From assembly GCF_901827205.1 (NCBI RefSeq), contig NZ_LR594675.1, forward strand, positions 4,278,001 to 4,342,000: 64,000 bases of DNA, given 5' to 3'. The notes below the pieces were generated by a model that was not told where the DNA came from, did not search any database, and saw nothing but the letters and a program-made list of their open reading frames with translations. Origin of the DNA: Variovorax sp. PBS-H4. GTDB lineage: Bacteria > Pseudomonadota > Gammaproteobacteria > Burkholderiales > Burkholderiaceae_C. The position numbers were made by a program, and so were the translations under genes. Positions 7,941-16,305 of the stretch are shown here, one piece after another. Numbering within the stretch: the stretch's first letter is position 1; each line of letters begins with the position of its first letter.

Positions 7941-8954
7941 ATGCTCGTGAAGACGAATGTCGCGCCGGAACTGGAAAAGCAGCGTCGCCGATGGACCCTG
8001 CCTTCCTTGGGCGAGTTCGGCGCGATATGGTTCGCGCTCGGCATCCTGGTCCTGCTGTCCGCATGGCTGGCGCCGGAGACCCTCCGACCGGGCGCGCTCG
8101 CCGCCATGGCGCCCTTCGCGAGCTTTCTCGCACTGGTGTCGGTGGGGCAGATGCTGGTCATCCGGCAGCGCGGACTCGACATGTCGGCCGGCACCATGAT
8201 GACACTCGCCGGTCTCGTGCTGGCTGGCCTGGCCGGCCGCCTCGACTCGATATGGATACCGCTGGTGCTGACCCTTTGCGTGGCCGCGCTCGTGGGCGTC
8301 ATCAACGGCCTTCTGGTCTCGAAGGTTCACATCAGCCCGATCGTGGCGACCCTCGCGGTGGACGCGCTGCTGTTGGGCGGCGTGCGTGCGATCTCCGGCG
8401 GAACAGCCGTCACCATGCCCAAGGGTTTCCAGCAGCTGACGCATACCGATGTGCTGGGGCTGCCGTCCAGTCTCGTCGTCTCGCTGGCCAGCATCGCGGC
8501 GGTGGCAGTGGCGGTGAACTTCACCCTGCACGGCAGGAACTTCATCGCCGTCGGCGCCAGTCCGCGCGCTGCGGCGGGGTCGGGACTGCGGGTCGTGTTC
8601 TACCAGGTAGGCGGCTACGTGCTAGCCAGCATCTGCTTCGGCCTGGCCGGCATGATGCTCGCGGGCTTCGTCGGCTCTGCGTCGCAGACTGCAGGCGCCG
8701 ACTACCTCCTGCCGGGCATCGTCGCGGTCATCGTGGGCGGCACCCAGTTCTCTGGAGGGAAGGGCAGCATCGTGGCGACCGCGCTCGCAGCGATCTTCAT
8801 GGCGCAGCTCCAGCAGCTCGTGCTCTCGCTCGGCGCCAGCCCCGCATTGCAGCTACTCATCCAGGCGGCAGCCATCGTGATCGCGGTCGGGTTGCGTTCG
8901 ATCCCCCGCCTGTACCGCCGGCTCGGCGCCTCGGTGCGCCTGCCGTGCGCATGA
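7941..8954 (+). CDS. ABC transporter permease, CUT2/ribose type
   Basis: 337 residues. The ATG at 7941 is preceded by AGGGTG overlapping the end of the fused gene; TTG 7920 and GTG 7932 are in-frame alternatives. There are eight to ten hydrophobic segments. It has the RbsC-family hallmarks QRGLDMSAGTMMTLAG and IVAVIVGGTQFSGGKGSIVATALAAIF. With the permease half of the preceding fusion it probably forms a heterodimeric membrane channel served by the binding protein at 4289-5395. The next gene starts 25 bp downstream. Confidence 0.87.
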   Translation: MLVKTNVAPELEKQRRRWTLPSLGEFGAIWFALGILVLLSAWLAPETLRPGALAAMAPFASFLALVSVGQMLVIRQRGLDMSAGTMMTLAGLVLAGLAGRLDSIWIPLVLTLCVAALVGVINGLLVSKVHISPIVATLAVDALLLGGVRAISGGTAVTMPKGFQQLTHTDVLGLPSSLVVSLASIAAVAVAVNFTLHGRNFIAVGASPRAAAGSGLRVVFYQVGGYVLASICFGLAGMMLAGFVGSASQTAGADYLLPGIVAVIVGGTQFSGGKGSIVATALAAIFMAQLQQLVLSLGASPALQLLIQAAAIVIAVGLRSIPRLYRRLGASVRLPCA

Positions 8955-8979
8955 AATCCCATCAACGCAAGGAACATGG

Positions 8980-9225
8980 ATGACTCGACAAAAGCTTAGG
9001 CAGGCCATGCCCGACATGACGACTGAACGCGTGGCGCGCCTTGCCGAATTCGCCGCCCTGCCCTTATCCGCCGATCGGGCCGCGGTCGTGGCCGTCACGC
9101 TCGGCGCCTGGCTCCACGACGCGAACGAACTCAGTGCCAAGATGAGCGCGCCAGCTCACCTGGCGCTGCTGCCAGCCACGGTATTCACGCACGGCAGTTG
9201 CCTGGGCGAGGAGACGCCAGCATGA
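8980..9225 (+). CDS. small AtzG-like (DUF4089/GatC-like) amidase partner protein
   Basis: 81 residues. AAGGA lies 6 bases before the ATG. Two helical stretches, LAEFAALPLSADRAAVVAVTLGAWL and NELSAKMSAPAHLALL, resemble the short AtzG/DUF4089 proteins. In the AtzE-AtzG complex these wrap an amidase-signature enzyme as GatC wraps GatA. Its stop codon (9223-9225) overlaps the amidase start (ATG 9222-9224), so the two are translationally coupled and probably made in equal amounts. The assignment rests on size, helix pattern and position more than on strong motifs. Confidence 0.65.
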   Translation: MTRQKLRQAMPDMTTERVARLAEFAALPLSADRAAVVAVTLGAWLHDANELSAKMSAPAHLALLPATVFTHGSCLGEETPA

Positions 9226-10649
9226 GCTTCGCCGAACCCAGGATCGACCCTTTGCTGAACCTCAGTCTGGCCGAGGCATCCCGGCTGCTGCGCTCGCGAG
9301 AGGTTTCGCCGGTCGACCTCACCGCTGCCGCGCTCAAGCGGATCAGCGAGGTGGACCCGACCTTGCATGCCTTCATCTCGGTCTACGAAGAGGCGCAGGA
9401 TGTCGCCAAGGCGTCGGAGCTCATGCTGAGCGCGGGGCACGACCTCGGCCCTCTGCACGGGATCCCGATCGCCCTCAAGGACAACGTCTCGCTCAAGGGT
9501 CTGCGTACCACTGCCGGCAGCCGCATCTTGTCGGACTGGAAGCCCGAGGCGGACGCGACTGTTGCACGTCGCCTGCGCGGCGCGGGCTGCATCATGCTGG
9601 GCAAACTCAACATGCACGAGTTTGCCTGGGGTGGCACCTCGGACAACCCGCACTACGGCGCGGTGCGCAACCCATGGAACGTGGAGCGCTTTCCCGGCGG
9701 TTCCAGCGGCGGCTCGGGCGCGGCGGTCGCGGCGCGCATGTGTTGGGGCGCGATCGGCACGGACACCGGCGGCTCGATCAGGTTGCCGTCGGCCATCAAT
9801 GGCATCGTCGGCATTCGGCCGACCTATGGCCGGGTCAGCAATCACGGGATCATTCCGCTGGCTTGGAGCATGGACACGGCAGGCCCGATGGCCAGGACCG
9901 TCGAAGACTGCGCCTTGATGTTCTCGGCCATCGCCGGGCACGACCCGCAGGACGCCACCACGGCCAACGTGCCGGTGCAGGACTGTCTGGCGACGCTGCA
10001 GCAAGGCGCGAAGGGCTTGCGCATCGGAGTGGTGCCGGACTACTTCTTCCATCACCTGCAGGCCCCGGTTCATGACGCGGTCTCTGCGGCCCTGGAAACC
10101 TTCAAGGACCTGGGCGCCCAGATCGTCAACCTGTCGATCGACAACATCCACGGCAACATTTCGGCCCAGCTGACCGTGGAGTCGTGCGAGCCCAGCACCT
10201 ACCACCAGCGCTGGCTGCGCGAGCGGCCGGGCGACTACGGCGAGGACGTGCGCACCCTGCTCGAGGTGGGGGAGCTGCTGCTGGCCACGCACTACCTGCA
10301 GGCTCAGCGCTATCGCACGCTGCTGCGGCAGGAGTTCATGGACGCGTTTCGCCAGGTCGACCTCTTCGTGTGTCCCACCCTTCCGTTCACGGCCACGCGC
10401 TTGGGAGAGATGAAGGTCGTGATAGAAGACGGCATCGAGGAAGACATGCTCTCGGCCATCATGCAGTTCACGGGCGTGCCCAGCTTGACAGGTTTGCCTT
10501 CGTTGGCCGTGCCCTGCGGCTTCGACGCAGACAAGCTGCCAATCGGCATGCAGCTCATCGGCCGGCCCTTCGACGAGGCGACACTGTTCCAGGCCGGCGC
10601 GGCCTTCCAGATGGTGACCGACTTCCACACCCGTTGTCCGACCCTCTGA
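9222..10649 (+). CDS. amidase-signature family amidohydrolase
   Basis: 475 residues from the ATG at 9222; an upstream TTG at 9198 lacks support. The catalytic triad is visible: Lys86 in IALKDN, the cis-Ser S161 in FPGGSSGGSG, and the nucleophile S185 in GTDTGGSIR. Spacings of 75 and 24 residues match those of characterised family members. It should hydrolyse an amide to acid and ammonia. Coupling to an AtzG-like protein points to the AtzE-type branch, so a ureide or carboxybiuret-like substrate is possible. The nitrile hydratase downstream instead suggests it takes the amide that enzyme makes. Substrate therefore remains open. Confidence 0.88.
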   Translation: MSFAEPRIDPLLNLSLAEASRLLRSREVSPVDLTAAALKRISEVDPTLHAFISVYEEAQDVAKASELMLSAGHDLGPLHGIPIALKDNVSLKGLRTTAGSRILSDWKPEADATVARRLRGAGCIMLGKLNMHEFAWGGTSDNPHYGAVRNPWNVERFPGGSSGGSGAAVAARMCWGAIGTDTGGSIRLPSAINGIVGIRPTYGRVSNHGIIPLAWSMDTAGPMARTVEDCALMFSAIAGHDPQDATTANVPVQDCLATLQQGAKGLRIGVVPDYFFHHLQAPVHDAVSAALETFKDLGAQIVNLSIDNIHGNISAQLTVESCEPSTYHQRWLRERPGDYGEDVRTLLEVGELLLATHYLQAQRYRTLLRQEFMDAFRQVDLFVCPTLPFTATRLGEMKVVIEDGIEEDMLSAIMQFTGVPSLTGLPSLAVPCGFDADKLPIGMQLIGRPFDEATLFQAGAAFQMVTDFHTRCPTL

Positions 10650-10678
10650 TCGGCCGACCAATTCAAATCTCCCGGCAC

Positions 10679-12301
10679 ATGCCACCCGTTGTCGACAGCT
10701 ACCGGAAAGCCCGGCAAGATTTTGCGTGGAGGCTACCCCACCGCTACAACATGGGCGTCGACGTCTGCGACAGGTGGGCTCGCACCGAACCGGACAGGTT
10801 GGCTCTCGTTCATGCCAAGGCAAACGGGGAGGTGGCACGCTTCAGCTTTCTCGACCTGCTGCATGCGTCGAATCGCCTTGCCAATTGCATGCGCGCGCAC
10901 GGCGTAAAAACGGGCGACCGGGTGGCGATCCTTCTTGGGCAGTCGCCCGAGACCGCATTCGCGCACGTTGCAACCTACCGGCTTGGCGCCATCGCGGTGC
11001 CGCTCTTCTCGCTCTTCGGCGAGGAGGCGCTCGAGTATCGACTCAGGGACAGCGGCGCGCGACTGCTGCTGACCGATCGGCAGGGTGCGGCCAAGATCGC
11101 TGCGATCCGCGAGCGCCTGCCCGAACTCTCGACAGTGCTCGTCGCGGGCGAGAGCGGCGAGTGGCCGCCCGCAACACTCGGCCTCGAGTCCGAGCTGTCG
11201 GTGCAGTGCACCGATTTCGAGCCGGTGGACACCGCTGCAGATGACCCGGCCTTGATCATCTACACCTCCGGCACCACCGGAAAACCAAAAGGCGCGCTGC
11301 ATGCGCACCGGGTCCTGCCCGGTCACCTGCCGGGCGTCGAGATGTCGCATGGCGGGCGTATCGAGGCCTCGGACCTTTTCTGGACGCCGGCCGATTGGGC
11401 CTGGATCGGCGGCCTGCTAGATGTGCTGCTGCCCGCGCTGCACCACGGCGTGCCGGTCGTCGCGCACCGCTTCGACAAGTTCGAGGCTGCCGGTGCGTTC
11501 GGGCTCATGAGCCGCCTCGGCGTGCGCAACGTGTTTCTGCCACCCACGGCACTGAAGATGCTGAGGACCCAGCCGGACCCTCGAAAGCGGTGGGACCTGC
11601 GGCTGCGCTCCGTCGCCAGCGGCGGCGAATCACTGGGTGGCGAAATGCTGGCCTGGGGACGCGAAGCACTGGGTGTGCAGATCAACGAGTTCTACGGCCA
11701 GACCGAGTGCAACATGGTGGTCTCATCCTGCGCCGAATGGTTCGAAGCCAAGCCGGGCAAGATCGGCAAGGCCGTTCCCGGGCACGATGTGCAGGTGGTC
11801 GCCACCGACGGCCAGATGCTGCCGGCCGGGTCCATCGGGCAGATCGCCGTCCGCCGGGGCGATCCCGTGATGTTCCTGGGCTATTGGAACAACCCCGGCG
11901 CAACTGCGGAAAAGTTCGTCGGGGAGTTCATGCTCACCGGCGACCAGGGTTGCATGGATGACGATGGATTCATTCGCTTCGTCGGCCGCGACGACGACGT
12001 CATCACAAGCGCGGGCTACCGCATCGGGCCTGGTCCGATCGAGGACTGCCTCCTGGGTCATCCCTCCGTGCACATGGCCGCGGTGGTCGGCGTGCCCGAT
12101 GCGGAGCGGACCGAGGTCGTCAAGGCTTTCGTCGTGCTTGCGGAGGGCGTGTGGCCCAGCGAGCAGCTCACTCGCGAACTGCAACACCATGTGCGCACGC
12201 GCCTCGCGGCGCATGAGTATCCGCGGCTCGTGGACTATGTCGACGCCTTGCCGATGACGACGACCGGGAAGGTGATTCGCCGCGCCCTGCGCGACCGATA
12301 G
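10679..12301 (+). CDS. AMP-forming acyl-CoA synthetase
   Basis: 540 residues. The open frame extends upstream over the amidase, but family similarity begins at MPPVVDSYRK (ATG 10679). The ribosome site is weak. Adenylate-forming motifs are clear: P-loop YTSGTTGKPKGAL, the INEFYGQTE core motif, FMLTGDQGCMDDDGF, and the C-terminal catalytic Lys in TTTGKVIRRAL. FWTPADWAWIGGLLDVLLPAL is typical of the acetyl/medium-chain/benzoate synthetase branch. It activates a carboxylate with ATP and CoA, presumably the acid released by the amidase 29 bp upstream. A similar ligase ends the aldoxime-nitrile cluster of Pseudomonas chlororaphis B23 (recalled from the literature). Confidence 0.87.
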   Translation: MPPVVDSYRKARQDFAWRLPHRYNMGVDVCDRWARTEPDRLALVHAKANGEVARFSFLDLLHASNRLANCMRAHGVKTGDRVAILLGQSPETAFAHVATYRLGAIAVPLFSLFGEEALEYRLRDSGARLLLTDRQGAAKIAAIRERLPELSTVLVAGESGEWPPATLGLESELSVQCTDFEPVDTAADDPALIIYTSGTTGKPKGALHAHRVLPGHLPGVEMSHGGRIEASDLFWTPADWAWIGGLLDVLLPALHHGVPVVAHRFDKFEAAGAFGLMSRLGVRNVFLPPTALKMLRTQPDPRKRWDLRLRSVASGGESLGGEMLAWGREALGVQINEFYGQTECNMVVSSCAEWFEAKPGKIGKAVPGHDVQVVATDGQMLPAGSIGQIAVRRGDPVMFLGYWNNPGATAEKFVGEFMLTGDQGCMDDDGFIRFVGRDDDVITSAGYRIGPGPIEDCLLGHPSVHMAAVVGVPDAERTEVVKAFVVLAEGVWPSEQLTRELQHHVRTRLAAHEYPRLVDYVDALPMTTTGKVIRRALRDR

Positions 12302-12315
12302 CGGCACCTGCAATG

Positions 12316-12336
12316 ACGGCGGCACCGGGCCGCCGT
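12316..12336. terminator. GC hairpin between convergent genes, possible terminator
   Basis: Perfect stem ACGGCGGC (12316-12323) / GCCGCCGT (12329-12336) with a 5-base loop, between the convergent acyl-CoA synthetase and AraC genes. There is no T-run, so intrinsic termination would be weak. A run of nine C follows at 12349-12357. Confidence 0.35.
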
Positions 12337-12361
12337 GGCGACGGGGCTCCCCCCCCCGGCA

Positions 12362-13306
12362 CTACTTGCGCTGATGCTTCAGCAGCAGCGTTTGCGGACT
12401 CACGCCAAAGCTCTTCTTGAAGGCCCGGCTGAAATGCGACAGGTCGGAGAAACCGTAGTTCATCGCGGCTTCGGACACCTTGCGCACCGACCCCTGCGCC
12501 AGCGCGCAGTAACTGGCTTCCAGGCGCTTCTGCCAGATGTATCGCATGGGCGTGGTTCCGTGCGCCGCGAAGATGCGGGCGACCGACCGGAGCGAGATGC
12601 GCTCCGCCGTCGCGATGGACTGCGCCGAAAGTTCCGGGTCCTCGATGTGATTCTTCACATGGGCGCAGGCGCGCCGGAACAGCGCCTCGGTGACCGATCT
12701 GTTGGCATTGCTGCCCTCGTGGAGGTCGATCACGCAGGCGAGCAGATCGAGGATCGAACTCGACACCCGTGAAGCCGCCGAGGGCACGTCGCTCAGCACC
12801 GTGCCCCCGCTCAACTCCTTGATCAGGCTTCCGAGCACCGGCCGGAATCCGCTGCCGACCCCGAGCGAGGTGGCCACGAGCCGCTCGGCGGCGGCGGTCC
12901 GATGCATGAGCAGATCCCGCGGGATCCGCATGATGTAGAAGGTCTGCGGCGAAAGGCTGTACTTGAAAGGCCGTGCGGCGTCGTAGAGCACGATGTCGCC
13001 GGAGTTCTGCACCACCGATCGGCCGTTCTGCTCGAGAAAGCCAACGCCGTCTTCCATGTAGGAGAGCCACAGCCCCGACTCGGGACCGCGCCGGACGTCA
13101 TCCGAATTGCGGGTCCAGCTGTGCTCGGGGGCGATCATGGTCGCCAGCTCGAGCGGACCGACGGTACGGCCGGTAATGGTGGCATCGAAGGCGCCCACGT
13201 GAGGCGATTCGCTGCCGGCCGGTATGCAATGCTGGCACACCACATCGCGCCAATATTCGAACCTCTCGGAGGCCTGCACGCCGGTGGTTGAGAAGTTGAA
13301 CTCCAT
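12362..13306 (-). CDS. AraC/XylS-family transcriptional regulator, likely activator of the nitrile locus
   Basis: 314 residues from the ATG at 13304-13306, which has GGAG 7 bases upstream; the reading frame is open further but without support. Residues about 1-200 form an AraC-binding-like sensor domain (EFNFSTTGVQASERFEYWRDVV at its start). Residues about 210-310 are the double helix-turn-helix (SIATAERISLRSVARIF, then KVSEAAMNYGFSDLSHFSRAFKKSFGVSP). It lies between the amidase/ligase genes and divergent nitrile hydratase. AraC/XylS proteins activate nitrilase and aldoxime-nitrile genes elsewhere (NitR, OxdR). The inducer is unknown. Confidence 0.88.
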   Translation of the reverse strand: MEFNFSTTGVQASERFEYWRDVVCQHCIPAGSESPHVGAFDATITGRTVGPLELATMIAPEHSWTRNSDDVRRGPESGLWLSYMEDGVGFLEQNGRSVVQNSGDIVLYDAARPFKYSLSPQTFYIMRIPRDLLMHRTAAAERLVATSLGVGSGFRPVLGSLIKELSGGTVLSDVPSAASRVSSSILDLLACVIDLHEGSNANRSVTEALFRRACAHVKNHIEDPELSAQSIATAERISLRSVARIFAAHGTTPMRYIWQKRLEASYCALAQGSVRKVSEAAMNYGFSDLSHFSRAFKKSFGVSPQTLLLKHQRK

Positions 13307-13626
13307 GGTAGATCTCCAAACGCTCTCGAAACGGATCAACAAGGTCTCACACCCGAAGCGACAGACCGAGTGACATCCAGCCTCCGCGAATTGCGCGCCG
13401 AGGCCGTGCCCTTGTGCCACAACAGCCATGATCGCGCAGCATTCGTCGAGCTCCCATACTGTCAAACCATAGGCCTCGCATCCAAGCATTTCCCATGCCA
13501 TCGGGCACGCCGGGCTTTGGCCGAATCAAGCAACAGGGATGGCACTGCCATCCATGCCGCACGCACGCTCCATGCATACGATGCAGTTGCAGTCACTCGC
13601 GACACATCAACCCACTGGAGCATCCC
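13307..13626. promoter_or_regulatory. 320-bp divergent control region, araC-type gene / nitrile hydratase
   Basis: No gene fits here. A perfect inverted repeat GGATGGC-ACT-GCCATCC lies at 13537-13553, about 75 bp before the nitrile hydratase start. No good sigma70 promoter is seen before the hydratase, as expected for a gene needing an activator. GGAG at 13616-13619 is the hydratase ribosome site. Confidence 0.45.
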
Positions 13627-14241
13627 ATGAGTCATGAAACACCCTCCAAGACCGACACCACGCCCGCGGAGCGTGCACGAGCGCTGTTCAAGGCGCTGGC
13701 CGCCAAGAATCTGATCCCCGATGGCTTCATCGCCGATTTCACCCGGAAGATGGAGGTGGATTGGGATCCCGCAAACGGGGCGCGCGTGGTGGCCAGGGCA
13801 TGGGTAAACCCTGAGTTCAGGGAACTGCTGCTCAAGGACGGCACCGCTGCGTGCGAGGAGTTCGGCTACACCGGGCCGCAGGGCGAATACATCGTGGCCC
13901 TCGAGAACACTCCGAAACTGCAGAACGTCATCGTCTGCAGCCTTTGCTCATGCACCAACTGGCCCGTGCTGGGATTGCCACCCGAGTGGTACAAGAGCTT
14001 CGAATACCGTGCACGGCTCGTGCGCGAAGGCCGCACCGTTCTGCGCGAACTCGGCGAGGACCTGCCGGACGACGTGACCGTCCAGGTGTGGGACACCACG
14101 GCCGAGACGCGCTATATGGTCTTGCCGGTACGCCCCGAGGGCACCGAAGGCATGTCCGAGGAAGACCTCGCCAAGCTCGTCACCAAGGATGTCCTGATCG
14201 GCACAGCGCGGCCCAAGGCACCCTCCAGGTCGATCGCCTAA
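13627..14241 (+). CDS. nthA: nitrile hydratase alpha subunit, iron type
   Basis: 204 residues, ATG 13627 with GGAG upstream. It carries the metal-binding claw VCSLCSCTNWPVLGLPPEWYK with C104, S105, L106, C107, S108 and C109. Ser after the first Cys marks iron enzymes, whereas cobalt enzymes carry Thr. In mature enzyme two of the cysteines are oxidised to sulfinic and sulfenic acids and main-chain amides also bind iron. The enzyme hydrates R-CN to the amide in the cytoplasm as an alpha-beta assembly. The beta gene follows after 22 bp and a CobW-type activator follows that, the usual arrangement for iron enzymes. Confidence 0.95.
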   Translation: MSHETPSKTDTTPAERARALFKALAAKNLIPDGFIADFTRKMEVDWDPANGARVVARAWVNPEFRELLLKDGTAACEEFGYTGPQGEYIVALENTPKLQNVIVCSLCSCTNWPVLGLPPEWYKSFEYRARLVREGRTVLRELGEDLPDDVTVQVWDTTAETRYMVLPVRPEGTEGMSEEDLAKLVTKDVLIGTARPKAPSRSIA

Positions 14242-14263
14242 TTCGTTGAAAAGGAGCTTCCAA

Positions 14264-14962
14264 ATGGATGGTATTCATGACCTCGGCGGCATGCAGGGCT
14301 TCGGCAAGGTGCCCCACACGAACAACAGCCTGAGCTACAAGCCTGTCTTCCATGAAGACTGGGAACACCTGGCGTACAGCCTGCTGTTCCTTGCTGCGGA
14401 CAAGCTCAAGAACTTCAGCGTCGACGAACTGCGGCACGCCATCGAACGCATGGATTCGAGGCACTATTTCTCGTCCCCCTACTACGACCGGATCGTGATC
14501 GGGACAGCCACCCTCCTGGTCGAGAACGGCGTGATCTCGCAGGAAGAACTCAATGAGTTTCTGGGCGCGGAGTTCAAGCTGGCCAGGCCGTACTGGTCGG
14601 AGGGACGAGTCGGAAAGTCGGGGCGCAGCGCGTTCGAGGTGGGTGACCTGGTCGAGGTGCGCAACGAGTTCGTTTCAGGCCACATCCGGATGCCCGGCTA
14701 TGTCCGCGGCAAGCAGGGCGTGATCCTTCATCGGACCAGCGTGAAATGGCCATTTCCCGACACCATCGGCCACGGCAAGGCAGCGGTTGCGGAGCCCACC
14801 TATCACGTGCGCTTCAAGATGAGCGATCTCTGGGGCACGGCTGGCGACGACGGCTTCGTGGTGGTCGACCTGTTCGAGAGCTACCTGGACAAGGTCACCC
14901 TGCCGAGTGCGGAAGGGCAGAAGTCCTCGCAGTCGCAGAAAGCGCTGGCTGCGCTGGTCTGA
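14264..14962 (+). CDS. nthB: nitrile hydratase beta subunit
   Basis: 232 residues; ATG 14264 is preceded by AAGGAG at 14251-14256. It opens with the family signature MDGIHDLGGMQGFGKVPHT and keeps the RHYFSSPYYDR and GHIRMPGYVRGKQG blocks. R57 (SVDELRH) corresponds to the beta-subunit arginine (Arg56 in Rhodococcus) that hydrogen-bonds the oxidised cysteines of alpha, and the GHIRMP/YVRG block holds the second such arginine. It closes the active site over the alpha-subunit iron. The C-terminal SAEGQKSSQSQKALAALV tail is a little longer than in the Rhodococcus protein. Confidence 0.95.
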   Translation: MDGIHDLGGMQGFGKVPHTNNSLSYKPVFHEDWEHLAYSLLFLAADKLKNFSVDELRHAIERMDSRHYFSSPYYDRIVIGTATLLVENGVISQEELNEFLGAEFKLARPYWSEGRVGKSGRSAFEVGDLVEVRNEFVSGHIRMPGYVRGKQGVILHRTSVKWPFPDTIGHGKAAVAEPTYHVRFKMSDLWGTAGDDGFVVVDLFESYLDKVTLPSAEGQKSSQSQKALAALV

Positions 14963-15030
14963 AGCGGAAAGCCGGTAAAGCGCCGAGCGCCTTCTGGCAG
15001 ATTCGGCCTTCTTCATTGTTCGGGTGAAAC

Positions 15031-16254
15031 ATGGACAACAGATTGCCTGTGACAGTGCTGTCCGGATTTCTCGGTTCGGGAAAGACGACGCTGCTCAATC
15101 AGATCCTGCAAAACCGCCAGAACCTGAAGATGGCCGTGATCGTGAACGACATGAGCGAGGTCAACATCGATGCAGAGGACGTCGAACGGAATGTCTCACT
15201 CGATCGAAGCACCGAACGGCTGGTCGAGATGAGCAATGGCTGCATCTGCTGCACGCTCCGCGAAGACCTGCTGAAGCAGGTCGAGGAGCTTGCTGCGCAG
15301 AACCGCTTCGACTATTTGCTCATCGAGTCGACGGGAATCTCCGAGCCTTTCCCGGTCGCCGAGACCTTCGCCTTTCTCGACGAAAAAGGGTTCAGCCTGT
15401 CGGAAGTCGCGCGACTCGACACCATGGTCACGGTGGTCGACGGCCTCAGTTTCAGGTCGCTGTTCGAGTCCAATGAAAGAATCAAGAAGGACGGCATGGT
15501 GGGCGAGGAGTTCAAGAGCCTGTCCGATCTGTTGCTGGAGCAGATCGAGTTCGCCGACGTGATACTGATCAGCAAGGTCGACCTGATCGACGGCGAGCAG
15601 CTGGGTGAGCTGGGTTCGCTTCTGCACTCTCTCAACCCACGCGCGAAGATCCATGCAATGGAGCGGGGCAGCGTCGAGCTCGACAAGGTGCTCAACACCC
15701 AAAGCTTCGACTTGGCACAACTCGCCAACGCGCCCGGGTGGCTTCGTCGCATGGACAACGTCGAGCCGGAATCGGAGGCCGATGTGTATGGGATCGCCTC
15801 CTTCGTCTATCGCGAGCGCGCACCTTTCCATCCCCAACGTCTCCACGGCTTTCTACGCCGCTCGTGGAGGAACGGAGTCCTGCTCCGATGCAAGGGCTAC
15901 TTCTGGCTGGCCAGCCAGCACGAGGACATCGGCATGCTCGTCCAGACCGGTGGCGCCTTCAGCTGGGGCTTCGTGGGTCGATGGTGGAAATTCATCGACC
16001 AGGAGGCATGGCCACGGGACAGCTATCGCCGCGACGCGATCCTGGCGAAGTGGGACGAATGGCTGGGCGACTGCCGACAGGAGATCGTCTTCATCGGCCA
16101 GGGCATCGACTTCAAATGGCTGCGCGCGGATCTGGATGCGTGCCTGTTGACGAACGACGAGATCGACGAAGGGCCGGACGCATGGGGCGCGCTTTCCGGC
16201 GCGACACAGATGCTCAGCACGCCCTCGCCACTTCCACCAGCGCGGCGGCATTGA
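15031..16254 (+). CDS. CobW/COG0523-family GTPase, nitrile hydratase activator (P47K-type)
   Basis: 407 residues. The P-loop GFLGSGKTTLL has K18, the metal-binding motif SNGCICCTLRED has C71, C73 and C74, and the guanine motif reads ISKVDLID. A CobW C-terminal domain follows from about residue 260. Iron-type nitrile hydratases need such a GTPase for correct metal insertion or cysteine oxidation. It is the third gene after alpha and beta, with a 68-bp gap, and ends 6 bases before a strong terminator. COG0523 proteins also serve zinc and cobalt, so the role rests on gene order. Confidence 0.88.
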   Translation: MDNRLPVTVLSGFLGSGKTTLLNQILQNRQNLKMAVIVNDMSEVNIDAEDVERNVSLDRSTERLVEMSNGCICCTLREDLLKQVEELAAQNRFDYLLIESTGISEPFPVAETFAFLDEKGFSLSEVARLDTMVTVVDGLSFRSLFESNERIKKDGMVGEEFKSLSDLLLEQIEFADVILISKVDLIDGEQLGELGSLLHSLNPRAKIHAMERGSVELDKVLNTQSFDLAQLANAPGWLRRMDNVEPESEADVYGIASFVYRERAPFHPQRLHGFLRRSWRNGVLLRCKGYFWLASQHEDIGMLVQTGGAFSWGFVGRWWKFIDQEAWPRDSYRRDAILAKWDEWLGDCRQEIVFIGQGIDFKWLRADLDACLLTNDEIDEGPDAWGALSGATQMLSTPSPLPPARRH

Positions 16255-16260
16255 ATGAAA

Positions 16261-16281
16261 AAACCCGCCGCCGGCGGGTTT
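16261..16281. terminator. bidirectional rho-independent terminator
   Basis: Perfect stem AAACCCGCCG / CGGCGGGTTT around one central base, flanked by A-run on the left and TT on the right. It can end transcription both from the activator gene (forward) and from lpdA (reverse), whose stops are 6 and 24 bases away. Confidence 0.85.
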
Positions 16282-16305
16282 TTGTTGCTGCGCTCCGGGC
16301 GCTGC

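Noticed and set aside
8976..8999. ATG at 8976 as start of the small AtzG-like gene
   Set aside because: It is out of frame and hits a stop after seven codons; the ATG at 8980 has the right frame and spacing.
12349..12357. Run of nine C as a possible phase-variable tract
   Set aside because: It lies between convergent genes, outside any coding or promoter region, so slippage would have no clear effect.
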